Shown piece by piece: positions 57,424 to 64,000 of a stretch of 64,000 nucleotides of DNA. Location: contig NC_016027.1 in NCBI RefSeq assembly GCF_000182745.2, forward strand, positions 1,417,501 to 1,481,500, in the 5' to 3' direction. The notes beneath the pieces were generated by a model that was not told the DNA's origin, did no database searches, and saw nothing but the letters and a program-made list of their open reading frames with translations. Within the stretch, counting starts at the first letter, position 1. Each line of letters opens with the position of its first letter. This DNA comes from Komagataeibacter medellinensis NBRC 3288. Lineage in GTDB: Bacteria > Pseudomonadota > Alphaproteobacteria > Acetobacterales > Acetobacteraceae. A program made the translations under genes and the position numbers.

Positions 57424-57960
57424 TCAGCGCGGTGCAAGCACCATGATCATCTGGCGGTTTTCAAGCTTGGGCATGTGCTCGACCTTGGCCAGTTCATCCA
57501 TTTCGGCACGGATACGCTCCAGAACCTTAACACCCAGATCCTGATGCGCCATTTCACGGCCACGGAAACGCAGGGTGACCTTCACCTTGTCGCCCTCGCC
57601 AATGAAGGTCTTCATGGCGCGCATTTTCACTTGATAGTCATTTTCGTCAATGTTCGGGCGAACCTTGACTTCCTTGATTTCAATGACTTTCTGCTTCTTG
57701 CGCGCTTCGTTGCGTTTCTTCTGCTGTTCGTACTTGAACTTCCCGTAATCCAGAACCTTCGCCACTGGCGGCTCGGCGTTCGGGCTGATTTCCAGCAGGT
57801 CAAGCCCTACGGAATAAGCGCGCGCAAGCGCATCCCGTGTGGACATGATGCCGAGCATCTCGCCTTCTTCATCGATCAGACGGACCTGCGGTACGCGGAT
57901 CTCTTCATTGACACGGGGGCCCTCTCGATTTGGCGGAGTGGGCATCGGGGGTCTGGCTAT
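57424..57960 (-). CDS. infC: Translation initiation factor IF-3
   Basis: IF-3 (about 178 residues) checks start codons on the 30S subunit. The core [20 protein letters not shown] and [15 protein letters not shown] are clear. The start is unusual: CAGGAG lies six bases before an ATA codon at 57960-57958 (reads [13 protein letters not shown]). E. coli infC uses AUU, which IF-3 represses, so an AUA start may give the same autoregulation here. An in-frame ATG at 57984 has no ribosome site, and one at 57945 (MPTPPNR) lies within the coding part; both are alternatives. rpmI and rplT do not follow; a terminator does. Confidence 0.9.
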   Translation of the reverse strand: MARPPMPTPPNREGPRVNEEIRVPQVRLIDEEGEMLGIMSTRDALARAYSVGLDLLEISPNAEPPVAKVLDYGKFKYEQQKKRNEARKKQKVIEIKEVKVRPNIDENDYQVKMRAMKTFIGEGDKVKVTLRFRGREMAHQDLGVKVLERIRAEMDELAKVEHMPKLENRQMIMVLAPR

Positions 57961-57966
57961 GGTCAG

Positions 57967-57972
57967 CTCCTG
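57967..57972 (-). promoter_or_regulatory. Ribosome binding site for the infC AUA start
   Basis: CAGGAG on the minus strand with six bases (CTGACC) to the ATA codon. This spacing is ideal for ATA and poor for the nearby ATG codons, which is the main reason to prefer the rare start. Confidence 0.6.
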
Positions 57973-57984
57973 TAACTGTTTCAT

Positions 57985-58173
57985 TCAAACTGCAGATAAG
58001 GCCATCCCACATACCCGTGTGTTCGTGGCTAACACCACAAAAAACGCGCGGGCCAAGGGCATGACCTTACATTATGGAAAGATATGTGACGCAAAGACGC
58101 GCCCCAGATCAAGTACTGTCTTGTCCCGTAGCTGCGAAAACAGCCATGCAATCACGGCACGGAACCAGATGGA
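57985..58173 (-). promoter_or_regulatory. thrS-infC intergenic leader
   Basis: About 190 bases between the thrS stop and infC. A weak -35/-10-like pair ending in TAATGT near 58070-58100 could be an internal infC promoter. No strong hairpin seen. Confidence 0.25.
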
Positions 58174-60108
58174 TCAACCGCGTGCCCTACGAACATCGGG
58201 GGGCAGGGCCTCATATGCAAGGGCGGATACCGCTTCCTCAAGCGGCAGCACCTCCTGCGCCTTGCCGCCAAGGCGGCGCAGGGCAACGGTCTTTTCCTCC
58301 GCTTCCTTGCGGCCAACCACCAAAATAACCGGCACGCGCGCCAGGCTGTGTTCCCGGATCTTGGCGTTGATCTTCTCGTTGCGCAGATCGGCTTCCACCA
58401 CCAGGCCCGCCTTGCGCAGGCTGTCAGCCACCTGCTGGGCATATTGCGCCGCATCGGTCACGATGGAGGCAACAACCACCTGCACCGGTGCCAGCCATAG
58501 CGGGAAACGGCCGGCATGCTGCTCGATCAGGATACCAAGGAACCGCTCAAACGATCCCAGGATCGCCCGATGCAGCATGACGGGCCGGTGCCGTGCGCTG
58601 TCCTCACCCACATAGGAGGCATCGAGGCGTTCGGGCAGCACGTAATCGACCTGTAGCGTGCCACACTGCCAGTCACGACCAATGGCGTCGCGCAGTACGA
58701 ATTCCAGCTTGGGACCATAGAACGCGCCCTCACCCGGATTATGCTCATACTCTACGCCTGCCATGTCGCACGCGACCTTCAGCGCGTTTTCCGCACGGTC
58801 CCATGTCGCGTCATCACCGGCGCGCTGTTCGGGGCGATCAGCGAATTTCACGCGGAAATGCTCGAATCCAAGATCCTGATACACATCGGCCAGCATGCGC
58901 ACGAACCGTGCGGTTTCATCGGCAATCTGATCTTCGGTGCAAAAGATATGCGCGTCATCCTGCGTGAAGCCACGCACGCGCATGATGCCGTGTAGCGCAC
59001 CGGACGGCTCATACCGGTGGCATGCGCCGAATTCCGCCATACGCAGCGGCAGTTCACGATACGAACGCAGGCCATGGCGGAAAATCTGCACATGGCACGG
59101 GCAGTTCATCGGCTTGAGCGCAAGGGTCTTGTCCTCGTCCTCCACGGTGGCGATGAACATGTGCTCGCGGTACTTATCCCAGTGGCCGGAGGCTTCCCAC
59201 AGGGCACGGTCCACCAGTTGCGGGGTGCGCACTTCCTGATAGCCGTTACTGTTCTGTGCCCGGCGCATGTAGTCCTGCAGCACCGAATACAGGCGCCAGC
59301 CCTTGGGGTGCCAGAAAATCTGGCCCACTGCTTCTTCCTGGATGTGAAACAGGTCCATCTCGCGGCCAATGCGGCGGTGGTCACGGCGCTCGGCTTCCTC
59401 AAGCTGGTGCAGGTGGGCTTCAAGCTCCTTGCGGTCGCGCCATGCGGTGCCGTAGATGCGGGTCAGCATGGGATTGCGGTGATCGCCGCGCCAATAGGCC
59501 CCGGCCACCTTCATCAGCTTGAAGGCCGTGCCGACATCGGCCGTGCCACGCAGGTGCGGCCCACGGCACAGGTCCAGCCATTCGCCCTGACGGTAGATCG
59601 AGATTTCCTCGTCTCCGGGCAGGTCACGGATCAGTTCGGCCTTGAAGCGCTCGCCTCTGTTTTCAAAGAATTCGATGGCTTTCTCACGCGGCCATGCCTC
59701 CCGCACGAAGGGTTCGTTGGCGGCCACGATCTCGCCCATGCGCTTTTCAATCGCGGCGAAATCTTCCGGGCTGAACGGCTCGTTACGATAGAAATCGTAA
59801 TAGAACCCGTTTTCAATCGACGGACCGATGGTGACCTGCGTGCCGGGAAAGAGCGACTGCACCGCTTCAGCCAGCACATGGGCGGCATCGTGGCGGATCA
59901 TTTCCAGCGCTTCAGGGTCCTTGCGCGTAACAAAGCGGACCGTGGCGTCATGGTCGATCTCGCGGCCGATATCCATGAGCTTGCCATCCACTTCCATGGC
60001 AAGGGCCGCGCGCGCAAGGCCCGCGCCAATGGACTGTGCCACGGTAGTGCCCGTCACTGCCCCGTCAAAGCGGCGAACGGATCCGTCAGGCAGGGTTATG
60101 GCAGGCAT
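58174..60108 (-). CDS. thrS: Threonyl-tRNA synthetase
   Basis: A class II synthetase of 644 residues with TGS, editing ([12 protein letters not shown]) and catalytic domains. Zinc ligands are the Cys of MNCPCHV and the His of HRYEPSG and LHRAILG. The order thrS-infC on the same strand is the widespread bacterial arrangement. Confidence 0.96.
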   Translation of the reverse strand: MPAITLPDGSVRRFDGAVTGTTVAQSIGAGLARAALAMEVDGKLMDIGREIDHDATVRFVTRKDPEALEMIRHDAAHVLAEAVQSLFPGTQVTIGPSIENGFYYDFYRNEPFSPEDFAAIEKRMGEIVAANEPFVREAWPREKAIEFFENRGERFKAELIRDLPGDEEISIYRQGEWLDLCRGPHLRGTADVGTAFKLMKVAGAYWRGDHRNPMLTRIYGTAWRDRKELEAHLHQLEEAERRDHRRIGREMDLFHIQEEAVGQIFWHPKGWRLYSVLQDYMRRAQNSNGYQEVRTPQLVDRALWEASGHWDKYREHMFIATVEDEDKTLALKPMNCPCHVQIFRHGLRSYRELPLRMAEFGACHRYEPSGALHGIMRVRGFTQDDAHIFCTEDQIADETARFVRMLADVYQDLGFEHFRVKFADRPEQRAGDDATWDRAENALKVACDMAGVEYEHNPGEGAFYGPKLEFVLRDAIGRDWQCGTLQVDYVLPERLDASYVGEDSARHRPVMLHRAILGSFERFLGILIEQHAGRFPLWLAPVQVVVASIVTDAAQYAQQVADSLRKAGLVVEADLRNEKINAKIREHSLARVPVILVVGRKEAEEKTVALRRLGGKAQEVLPLEEAVSALAYEALPPDVRRARG

Positions 60109-60150
60109 GGTTTCATTGCTCCGGTAAGAAGATATTCCGCTGTAATGGCG

Positions 60151-61053
60151 TCAGGCGAGCGTCGCCGCAACCCTGTCCACGCGCACGGTAGCCAGATCGT
60201 GCACATAAATCACCTTTACCTGCCCTGCATGCTGCCCTACCGGGGCGGTCAGGGCGGGGTTGCTGTCGGCGGAAAACAGCACGGTGCACGGCACGCCCAG
60301 AGCTGCTGCCATGTGCATGGGACCAGTATCGTTGCCTACGGCGCAGCGCGCGCGCGCCAGCACACCACCCAGTTCGGGCAGCGTGGTGCGGCCGGTCAGG
60401 TCCATTGCCGGGGGACAGCCTTCGCGTATGGTGGCGGCCAGTTCCGCCTCGCCTTTTCCACCCACGATAACCGGCAGCAGGCCGCGTGCGTGCATCTGCG
60501 CGGCAAGGGCAGCATAACGCGCCACCGGCCAGCGCTTGGCCGGGCGGTGAACTGCGGCACCGGGCACCAGCACGCCATAGGGCGCGGGCAGCACCGGGCC
60601 ACCGGCGGCCAGCCATGACAGGTCCGGGGTGCACAGCGGCGCGAGTCCTGCACGGCGCAACTGGTCACGCTGGCGGGCACGGGTATGCATGAAGCGGCGC
60701 TGGGGGTTGTCATGCACCGCCCAACCGCCACGCCCGATTCCCGACCATGCGCTCAGCCCTGATAGCCGCAGGTAGCGGGTACTGCGGCCCGATGTCTGCA
60801 AATCATAGATGAAATCGTATGAGCGCAGCACGCGGCGCAGCGCCAGCACGGCGCGCAGGTCATGCCATGGCGGCCTGTGGTCCACCACCACATGGTCGAA
60901 CCATGGGGACTGGCGGCCCAGTCCGGCAAGGGACTCCTGGGTCAGCAGGTCCACCACATCATGAACATGATGGGCGCGGATGGTGGCGAAGGGGGCGAAA
61001 GACTGGACAAAATCCCCTAGCGCGCCCAGCCGGATTACAAGAATGCGGGCCAT
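60151..61053 (-). CDS. Glycosyltransferase family 9 (heptosyltransferase-like)
   Basis: A 300-residue GT-B enzyme of the ADP-heptose:LPS transferase family: RILVIRLGALGDFVQSF at the N-terminus, and LVPGA, GRTTLPEL and VGNDTGPMHMAAALG in the C-terminal domain. Members add heptose or related sugars to LPS cores; the exact step is unknown. ATG 61053 is preferred over the open extension to 61119. It begins four bases after the TPR gene. Confidence 0.88.
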   Translation of the reverse strand: MARILVIRLGALGDFVQSFAPFATIRAHHVHDVVDLLTQESLAGLGRQSPWFDHVVVDHRPPWHDLRAVLALRRVLRSYDFIYDLQTSGRSTRYLRLSGLSAWSGIGRGGWAVHDNPQRRFMHTRARQRDQLRRAGLAPLCTPDLSWLAAGGPVLPAPYGVLVPGAAVHRPAKRWPVARYAALAAQMHARGLLPVIVGGKGEAELAATIREGCPPAMDLTGRTTLPELGGVLARARCAVGNDTGPMHMAAALGVPCTVLFSADSNPALTAPVGQHAGQVKVIYVHDLATVRVDRVAATLA

Positions 61054-61057
61054 GGGG

Positions 61058-62002
61058 TCAGGGTGCCTCGGGGTCAGTTTCCAGCAGGGACAGATCCTGG
61101 CGTGCCAGATCGGCCTCATCCGAATCCGGGGCCAGTGTCACCACTTCCTGCCAGTCGGCGCGGGCGGCTTCCATCTGGCCCTCGCGCTGGTGCAGGATAC
61201 CGCGTTCCAGCAGGGCCGGGACATTATGCGGCATGTCCGCCAGCACCACATCAATATCGACCATGCCCTGATCAATCCGTCCCAACTGCCGCCACGCGCC
61301 AGCGCGCACGACCAGCGCGTCATCCCGCGCGGCAGGGGCTGTGGGCAGCGGGGTCAACATGTCGATCGCGCGCTGGGGCTGGCCCAGTTCCACCGCGACA
61401 CGTGCATAGACCAGATGCAGCGCGGTATCCTGCGGGGCAAGCGTCAGCCCGTAGGTCGCGCTGTCCATCGCCTGTTTCGGGCTGTCATCGGCCTGCCAGG
61501 CCCGGGCTGCCTCCTCCGCCACCGTGGCGCGGCGGCGCAGGGACTGCGGTGTGTCCTCTGCCGGGGCGCGTGCCCCCTGCGGCACGCCCGCGGGCCAGCC
61601 GGGCATGCGGGCCAGTCGGTCGAGTGATGCGGCGGCAGTGGCCACATCTCCCACTTCCATGCGGGCAAGTGCCGCGCACTGCCCGGCTTCCAGGCCGCCG
61701 CCATGGCCCTGCCAGTCCTCGGCATAATCAAGGGCGCCCTCCGGGTCATCGGCCAGGGTGGCGGTACAGCGTGAGAAGGTCCACGCCTCATGTTCCGTAT
61801 CCGCAGCAGCGGGGGCGGTGACAGGTGGCGCACCGGCGGCCGGGGCTTCCGCCGTAGCCCATGCACACCGGCAGGCCAGCACCACAGGCAGCGCCAGCAT
61901 GACCGCAAGGCCCCCCGCTGCAAGGACATATGGCACGAACCGGCTCCCCCGCCGGGACGCAACACGACAGGGCACGGAGGCGGCATGGGGCTGTACCCGC
62001 AT
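61058..62002 (-). CDS. Membrane-anchored TPR-repeat protein
   Basis: A 314-residue protein with an N-terminal membrane segment (VLAAGGLAVMLALPVVLA) and TPR-like helical repeats in the C-terminal half (ALHLVYARVAVELGQPQRAIDML; ALLERGILHQREGQMEAARADW). TPR domains bind other proteins. The start is uncertain: ATG 62041 or 62083 would lengthen it. It is directly upstream of the GT9 gene on the same strand and may work in the same glycan pathway. Confidence 0.75.
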   Translation of the reverse strand: MRVQPHAASVPCRVASRRGSRFVPYVLAAGGLAVMLALPVVLACRCAWATAEAPAAGAPPVTAPAAADTEHEAWTFSRCTATLADDPEGALDYAEDWQGHGGGLEAGQCAALARMEVGDVATAAASLDRLARMPGWPAGVPQGARAPAEDTPQSLRRRATVAEEAARAWQADDSPKQAMDSATYGLTLAPQDTALHLVYARVAVELGQPQRAIDMLTPLPTAPAARDDALVVRAGAWRQLGRIDQGMVDIDVVLADMPHNVPALLERGILHQREGQMEAARADWQEVVTLAPDSDEADLARQDLSLLETDPEAP

Positions 62003-62142
62003 GAAAGACAGGGAAACGGGCAGGCACGCGGAAACTCTCATCAACGCATTCGTCGGCCCAGCGACAGCGCACGTCAAGTGCAAAGCCCCTGTTGCTGCTG
62101 GCCCCGTGCAGTTTCGCTACGGTCGTGATATGCAGGAATGTG

Positions 62143-63372
62143 ATGCAAACCGTTTCCGACCGACCTGTCATACTGCAGGCGCTGCCCGCGCTCGAATCCG
62201 GCGGGATAGAACATGGCACGCTGGAAATGGCACAGGCCATTGTTCAGGCGGGCGGCACCGCCATCGTGGCCAGCGCTGGCGGCCGCCTTGTGCCGCGCCT
62301 GAAATATATCGGCGCCATCCCGGTGGAAATGGAACTGGGGGCCAAGAACCCCGTTTCCATCATGCGCAATGCTGGGCGATTGCGACAGGTCATGCGGCAA
62401 TATGGCGTACATCTTGTCCATGCCCGCTCACGCGCGCCCGCATGGGCCGCGCATTTCGCGTGCGGGCGGCTGGGCGTGCCCATGGTCACGACCTGGCACG
62501 GGGTGCATGAAGCCAACCTGCCGGGCAAGAAGCGCTACAACAGCGTGCTGGCATCGGGCGCGCGGGTCATTGCCATAAGCCGCTACATCGCTACCCGCCT
62601 GAGCGAGGAATACAAGGTGGGCAGCGACCGCCTGCGCCTGATCCCGCGTGGGGCGGACATGATGCGTTTCAACCCTGCCAGCGTGCGGGGTAACCGGATC
62701 CAGAAGCTGATGGGACTGTGGGACATTCCCGATGGGGCCACCGTCATCATGCTGCCCGCGCGCGTAACGGCGTGGAAAGGTCATGCGGTCCTGATCGAGG
62801 CACTGGCCCACCTGCACCGGACCGGCGGGTTCGCGCGCGACTGGGTATGCATTTTCGTAGGTGAGACGAACGCCAGGGAGGGCAGGCAACTCGTAGCCCT
62901 GGCCCAGCAGGGCGGCATTGCGGCCAACCTGCGCTTTGCCGGCCACTGTGCGGACATGCCGGCCGCCATGATGCTGGCGGACATGGTCATCGTGCCATCG
63001 CGCCGGCCCGAACCCTTCGGGCGCGTGGTGGTGGAAGCTCAGGCCATGGGGCGCCCCGTAATCGTATCGGGCCATGGCGCGGCACTGGAAACAGTAGAAG
63101 ACGGCGTGACCGGATTCTCCTTCCCACCTGATGACACAACGGCGCTGGCCGCATGCATCCAGCATGTAGCCGGACTGGACAGCGCGGCGCGCGCGATCCT
63201 GGCCGGGCATGCGCGCGAAAACGTGCGCACGCATTATTCCACCCAGGCTATGCAGTACGCGACCCTGACGGTGTATGATGAACTTCTACAGACCCGGCTT
63301 GCCGATACCTTTTACTACAACATGGCAGGAGACGGCCCGTGGAATGAGGAAGCTCTGCCTGAAGCAGGCTAG
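62143..63372 (+). CDS. Glycosyltransferase family 4
   Basis: A retaining GT-B glycosyltransferase of 409 residues. LESGGIEHGTLEMA is the N-terminal acceptor loop, GRVTAWKGH-type residues (ARVTAWKGH) start the donor domain, and PSRRPEPFGRVVVEAQAMG is the E-x7-E nucleotide-sugar motif. It probably builds surface glycan or LPS; the substrate is unknown. ATG 62143 has an AGGAA site. It is divergent from the TPR/GT9 pair. Confidence 0.87.
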   Translation: MQTVSDRPVILQALPALESGGIEHGTLEMAQAIVQAGGTAIVASAGGRLVPRLKYIGAIPVEMELGAKNPVSIMRNAGRLRQVMRQYGVHLVHARSRAPAWAAHFACGRLGVPMVTTWHGVHEANLPGKKRYNSVLASGARVIAISRYIATRLSEEYKVGSDRLRLIPRGADMMRFNPASVRGNRIQKLMGLWDIPDGATVIMLPARVTAWKGHAVLIEALAHLHRTGGFARDWVCIFVGETNAREGRQLVALAQQGGIAANLRFAGHCADMPAAMMLADMVIVPSRRPEPFGRVVVEAQAMGRPVIVSGHGAALETVEDGVTGFSFPPDDTTALAACIQHVAGLDSAARAILAGHARENVRTHYSTQAMQYATLTVYDELLQTRLADTFYYNMAGDGPWNEEALPEAG

Positions 63373-63426
63373 GCCGGACTGGCCGGAACACTCTGCCACA
63401 TCTGGCGGCAGCGAGCCTTGATCTGG

Positions 63427-63492
63427 CTCACAAGCTGCCCGGAAACCCCGGATGAGCTTCCTGCATTAAGCATGAGCCTTATGCAGCTTGTG
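63427..63492 (+). promoter_or_regulatory. Structured RNA/DNA element with alternative hairpins
   Basis: CACAAGCTGC (63429-63438) pairs with GCAGCTTGTG (63483-63492). A second pair, CTGCATTAAG (63461-63470) with CTTATGCAG (63478-63486), shares the GCAG bases, so the two stems exclude each other. It lies after the GT4 stop and upstream of the Rieske gene. It may be a terminator or an attenuator-like switch. Confidence 0.45.
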
Positions 63493-63548
63493 GTTTTACA
63501 ATCGACAACACGAATAAAATTCTTCACCCATTGCGCATTCTTCCATCT

Positions 63549-63581
63549 GGCGGACGGGCAACGCCCGTAGCCCGCCGTTGC
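63549..63581 (+). promoter_or_regulatory. GC-rich leader hairpin of the Rieske gene
   Basis: GGCGG-ACGGGC-AAC-GCCCGT-AGC-CCGCC (63549-63576) forms a strong stem 32 bases before the start. GCAACG / CGTTGC (63558-63581) offers a competing stem. A 5' untranslated structure affecting translation is possible. Confidence 0.45.
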
Positions 63582-63607
63582 AACGCGAATATTCGGGACC
63601 GCACCAC

Positions 63608-64000
63608 ATGAACCAGATTTCCCCCGTCCAGGCAGACACCGCACCCAAGGCTCCCCGGCCCGACCTGCGCCGGGTCGATTGCGACCCGGATTTCTGGTAC
63701 CCCGTGGCGTGGTCAGCCGACCTGAAAAAAGACAAGACGCTGGCGGTCAGCTACGCGGGCACGCCCATCGTGCTGGTCCGCCCCGAAGAAGGCAGCGTGT
63801 TCGCGCTGTATGATCGCTGCCCCCACCGCCAGGTACCGCTGAGCAAGGGCACCGTGAACGGCCAGACCGTGCGCTGCTGCTACCATGGCTGGGCATTTGG
63901 CCGCTCGGGCCGCTGCATTGACGTACCTTATCTGGGCAAGGGCAAGCTGCCCAACGGGGTGCGCACCTTCCCCGTGCGCGAAGCGGGTGGACTGATCTTC
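63608..64000 (+). CDS. Rieske-type ring-hydroxylating oxygenase (partial, runs off window)
   Basis: The first 131 codons of a Rieske non-heme iron oxygenase. The 2Fe-2S ligands are C71/H73 (CPHRQVPL) and C90/H93 (CCYHGW), with 16 residues between, exact for the family. The catalytic iron domain lies beyond the window. Candidate roles include aromatic or isoprenoid hydroxylation; nothing here decides. Proteobacterial members often need a separate reductase, not seen here. Confidence 0.88.
   Translation, partial: MNQISPVQADTAPKAPRPDLRRVDCDPDFWYPVAWSADLKKDKTLAVSYAGTPIVLVRPEEGSVFALYDRCPHRQVPLSKGTVNGQTVRCCYHGWAFGRSGRCIDVPYLGKGKLPNGVRTFPVREAGGLIF

Noticed and set aside
61063-61821. 252-codon plus-strand frame opposite the TPR gene
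   Set aside because: Pro/Arg-rich shadow with no start signal; the minus-strand TPR protein has a membrane anchor and repeats.
1-64000. tRNA, rRNA, CRISPR, IS element or prophage genes
   Set aside because: No tRNA-like cloverleaf, no direct-repeat array, no transposase, integrase or phage structural protein was seen by eye.

Overview
The window looks like a chromosomal housekeeping segment of an acetic acid bacterium (Acetobacteraceae, most like Komagataeibacter/Gluconacetobacter). This is an inference from the high GC content, the alphaproteobacterial gene order (hisB-DUF2628-hisH-hisA-hisF-hisE; pyrB-pyrC'-plsY-dprA-topA-rnr; ileS-lspA-DUF3035; argD-argF-hslO), an endonuclease-type MutL, and an AT-rich double-hairpin repeat that I associate with this group. 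I see no rRNA, tRNA, CRISPR array, insertion sequence or prophage.

Layout, left to right. At 1-1475 (minus) lie a partial UbiH-type hydroxylase and a nitroreductase. At 1657-6271 (plus) is the histidine operon, which includes a DUF2628 membrane protein and an in-frame GNAT-HisA fusion and ends with a HIT protein. An ABC exporter (minus), nth (plus) and comEC (minus) follow. From gltX (11341) a tight plus-strand block runs pyrB, pyrC', plsY, dprA, topA, rnr, an S41 protease, DUF1491 and an OmpA-like porin; many of its junctions are ATGA overlaps. cysK faces an Rrf2 regulator across a shared control region, then come two envelope proteins and parE.

From 42.9 kb back to 30.9 kb everything is on the minus strand: recX, a CHAP lipoprotein, tatA, the methionine-salvage genes mtnB-mtnD-mtnC, ribF, ileS, lspA, a DUF3035 lipoprotein, mutL and a lone nuoM. 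argD-argF-(unknown)-hslO-(secreted protein) runs on plus up to a ScsB/DsbD-like reductase on minus. hrpB follows, then a plus-strand envelope set: HtrA protease, response regulator, histidine kinase, a small Cys-containing secreted protein and a SIMPL-domain protein. thrS-infC, a GT9 glycosyltransferase and a TPR protein are on minus. A GT4 glycosyltransferase and a truncated Rieske oxygenase on plus close the window.

The content is mostly core metabolism and information processing, so I do not claim a dramatic new system. The best leads are the double-hairpin repeat family found at convergent gene ends (clear at three junctions, diverged at a fourth), the GNAT-HisA fusion, an apparent AUA start on infC, a pyrB-linked dihydroorotase lacking its HxH metal motif, an isolated nuoM, and structured control regions upstream of cysK/rrf2, argD and the Rieske gene.
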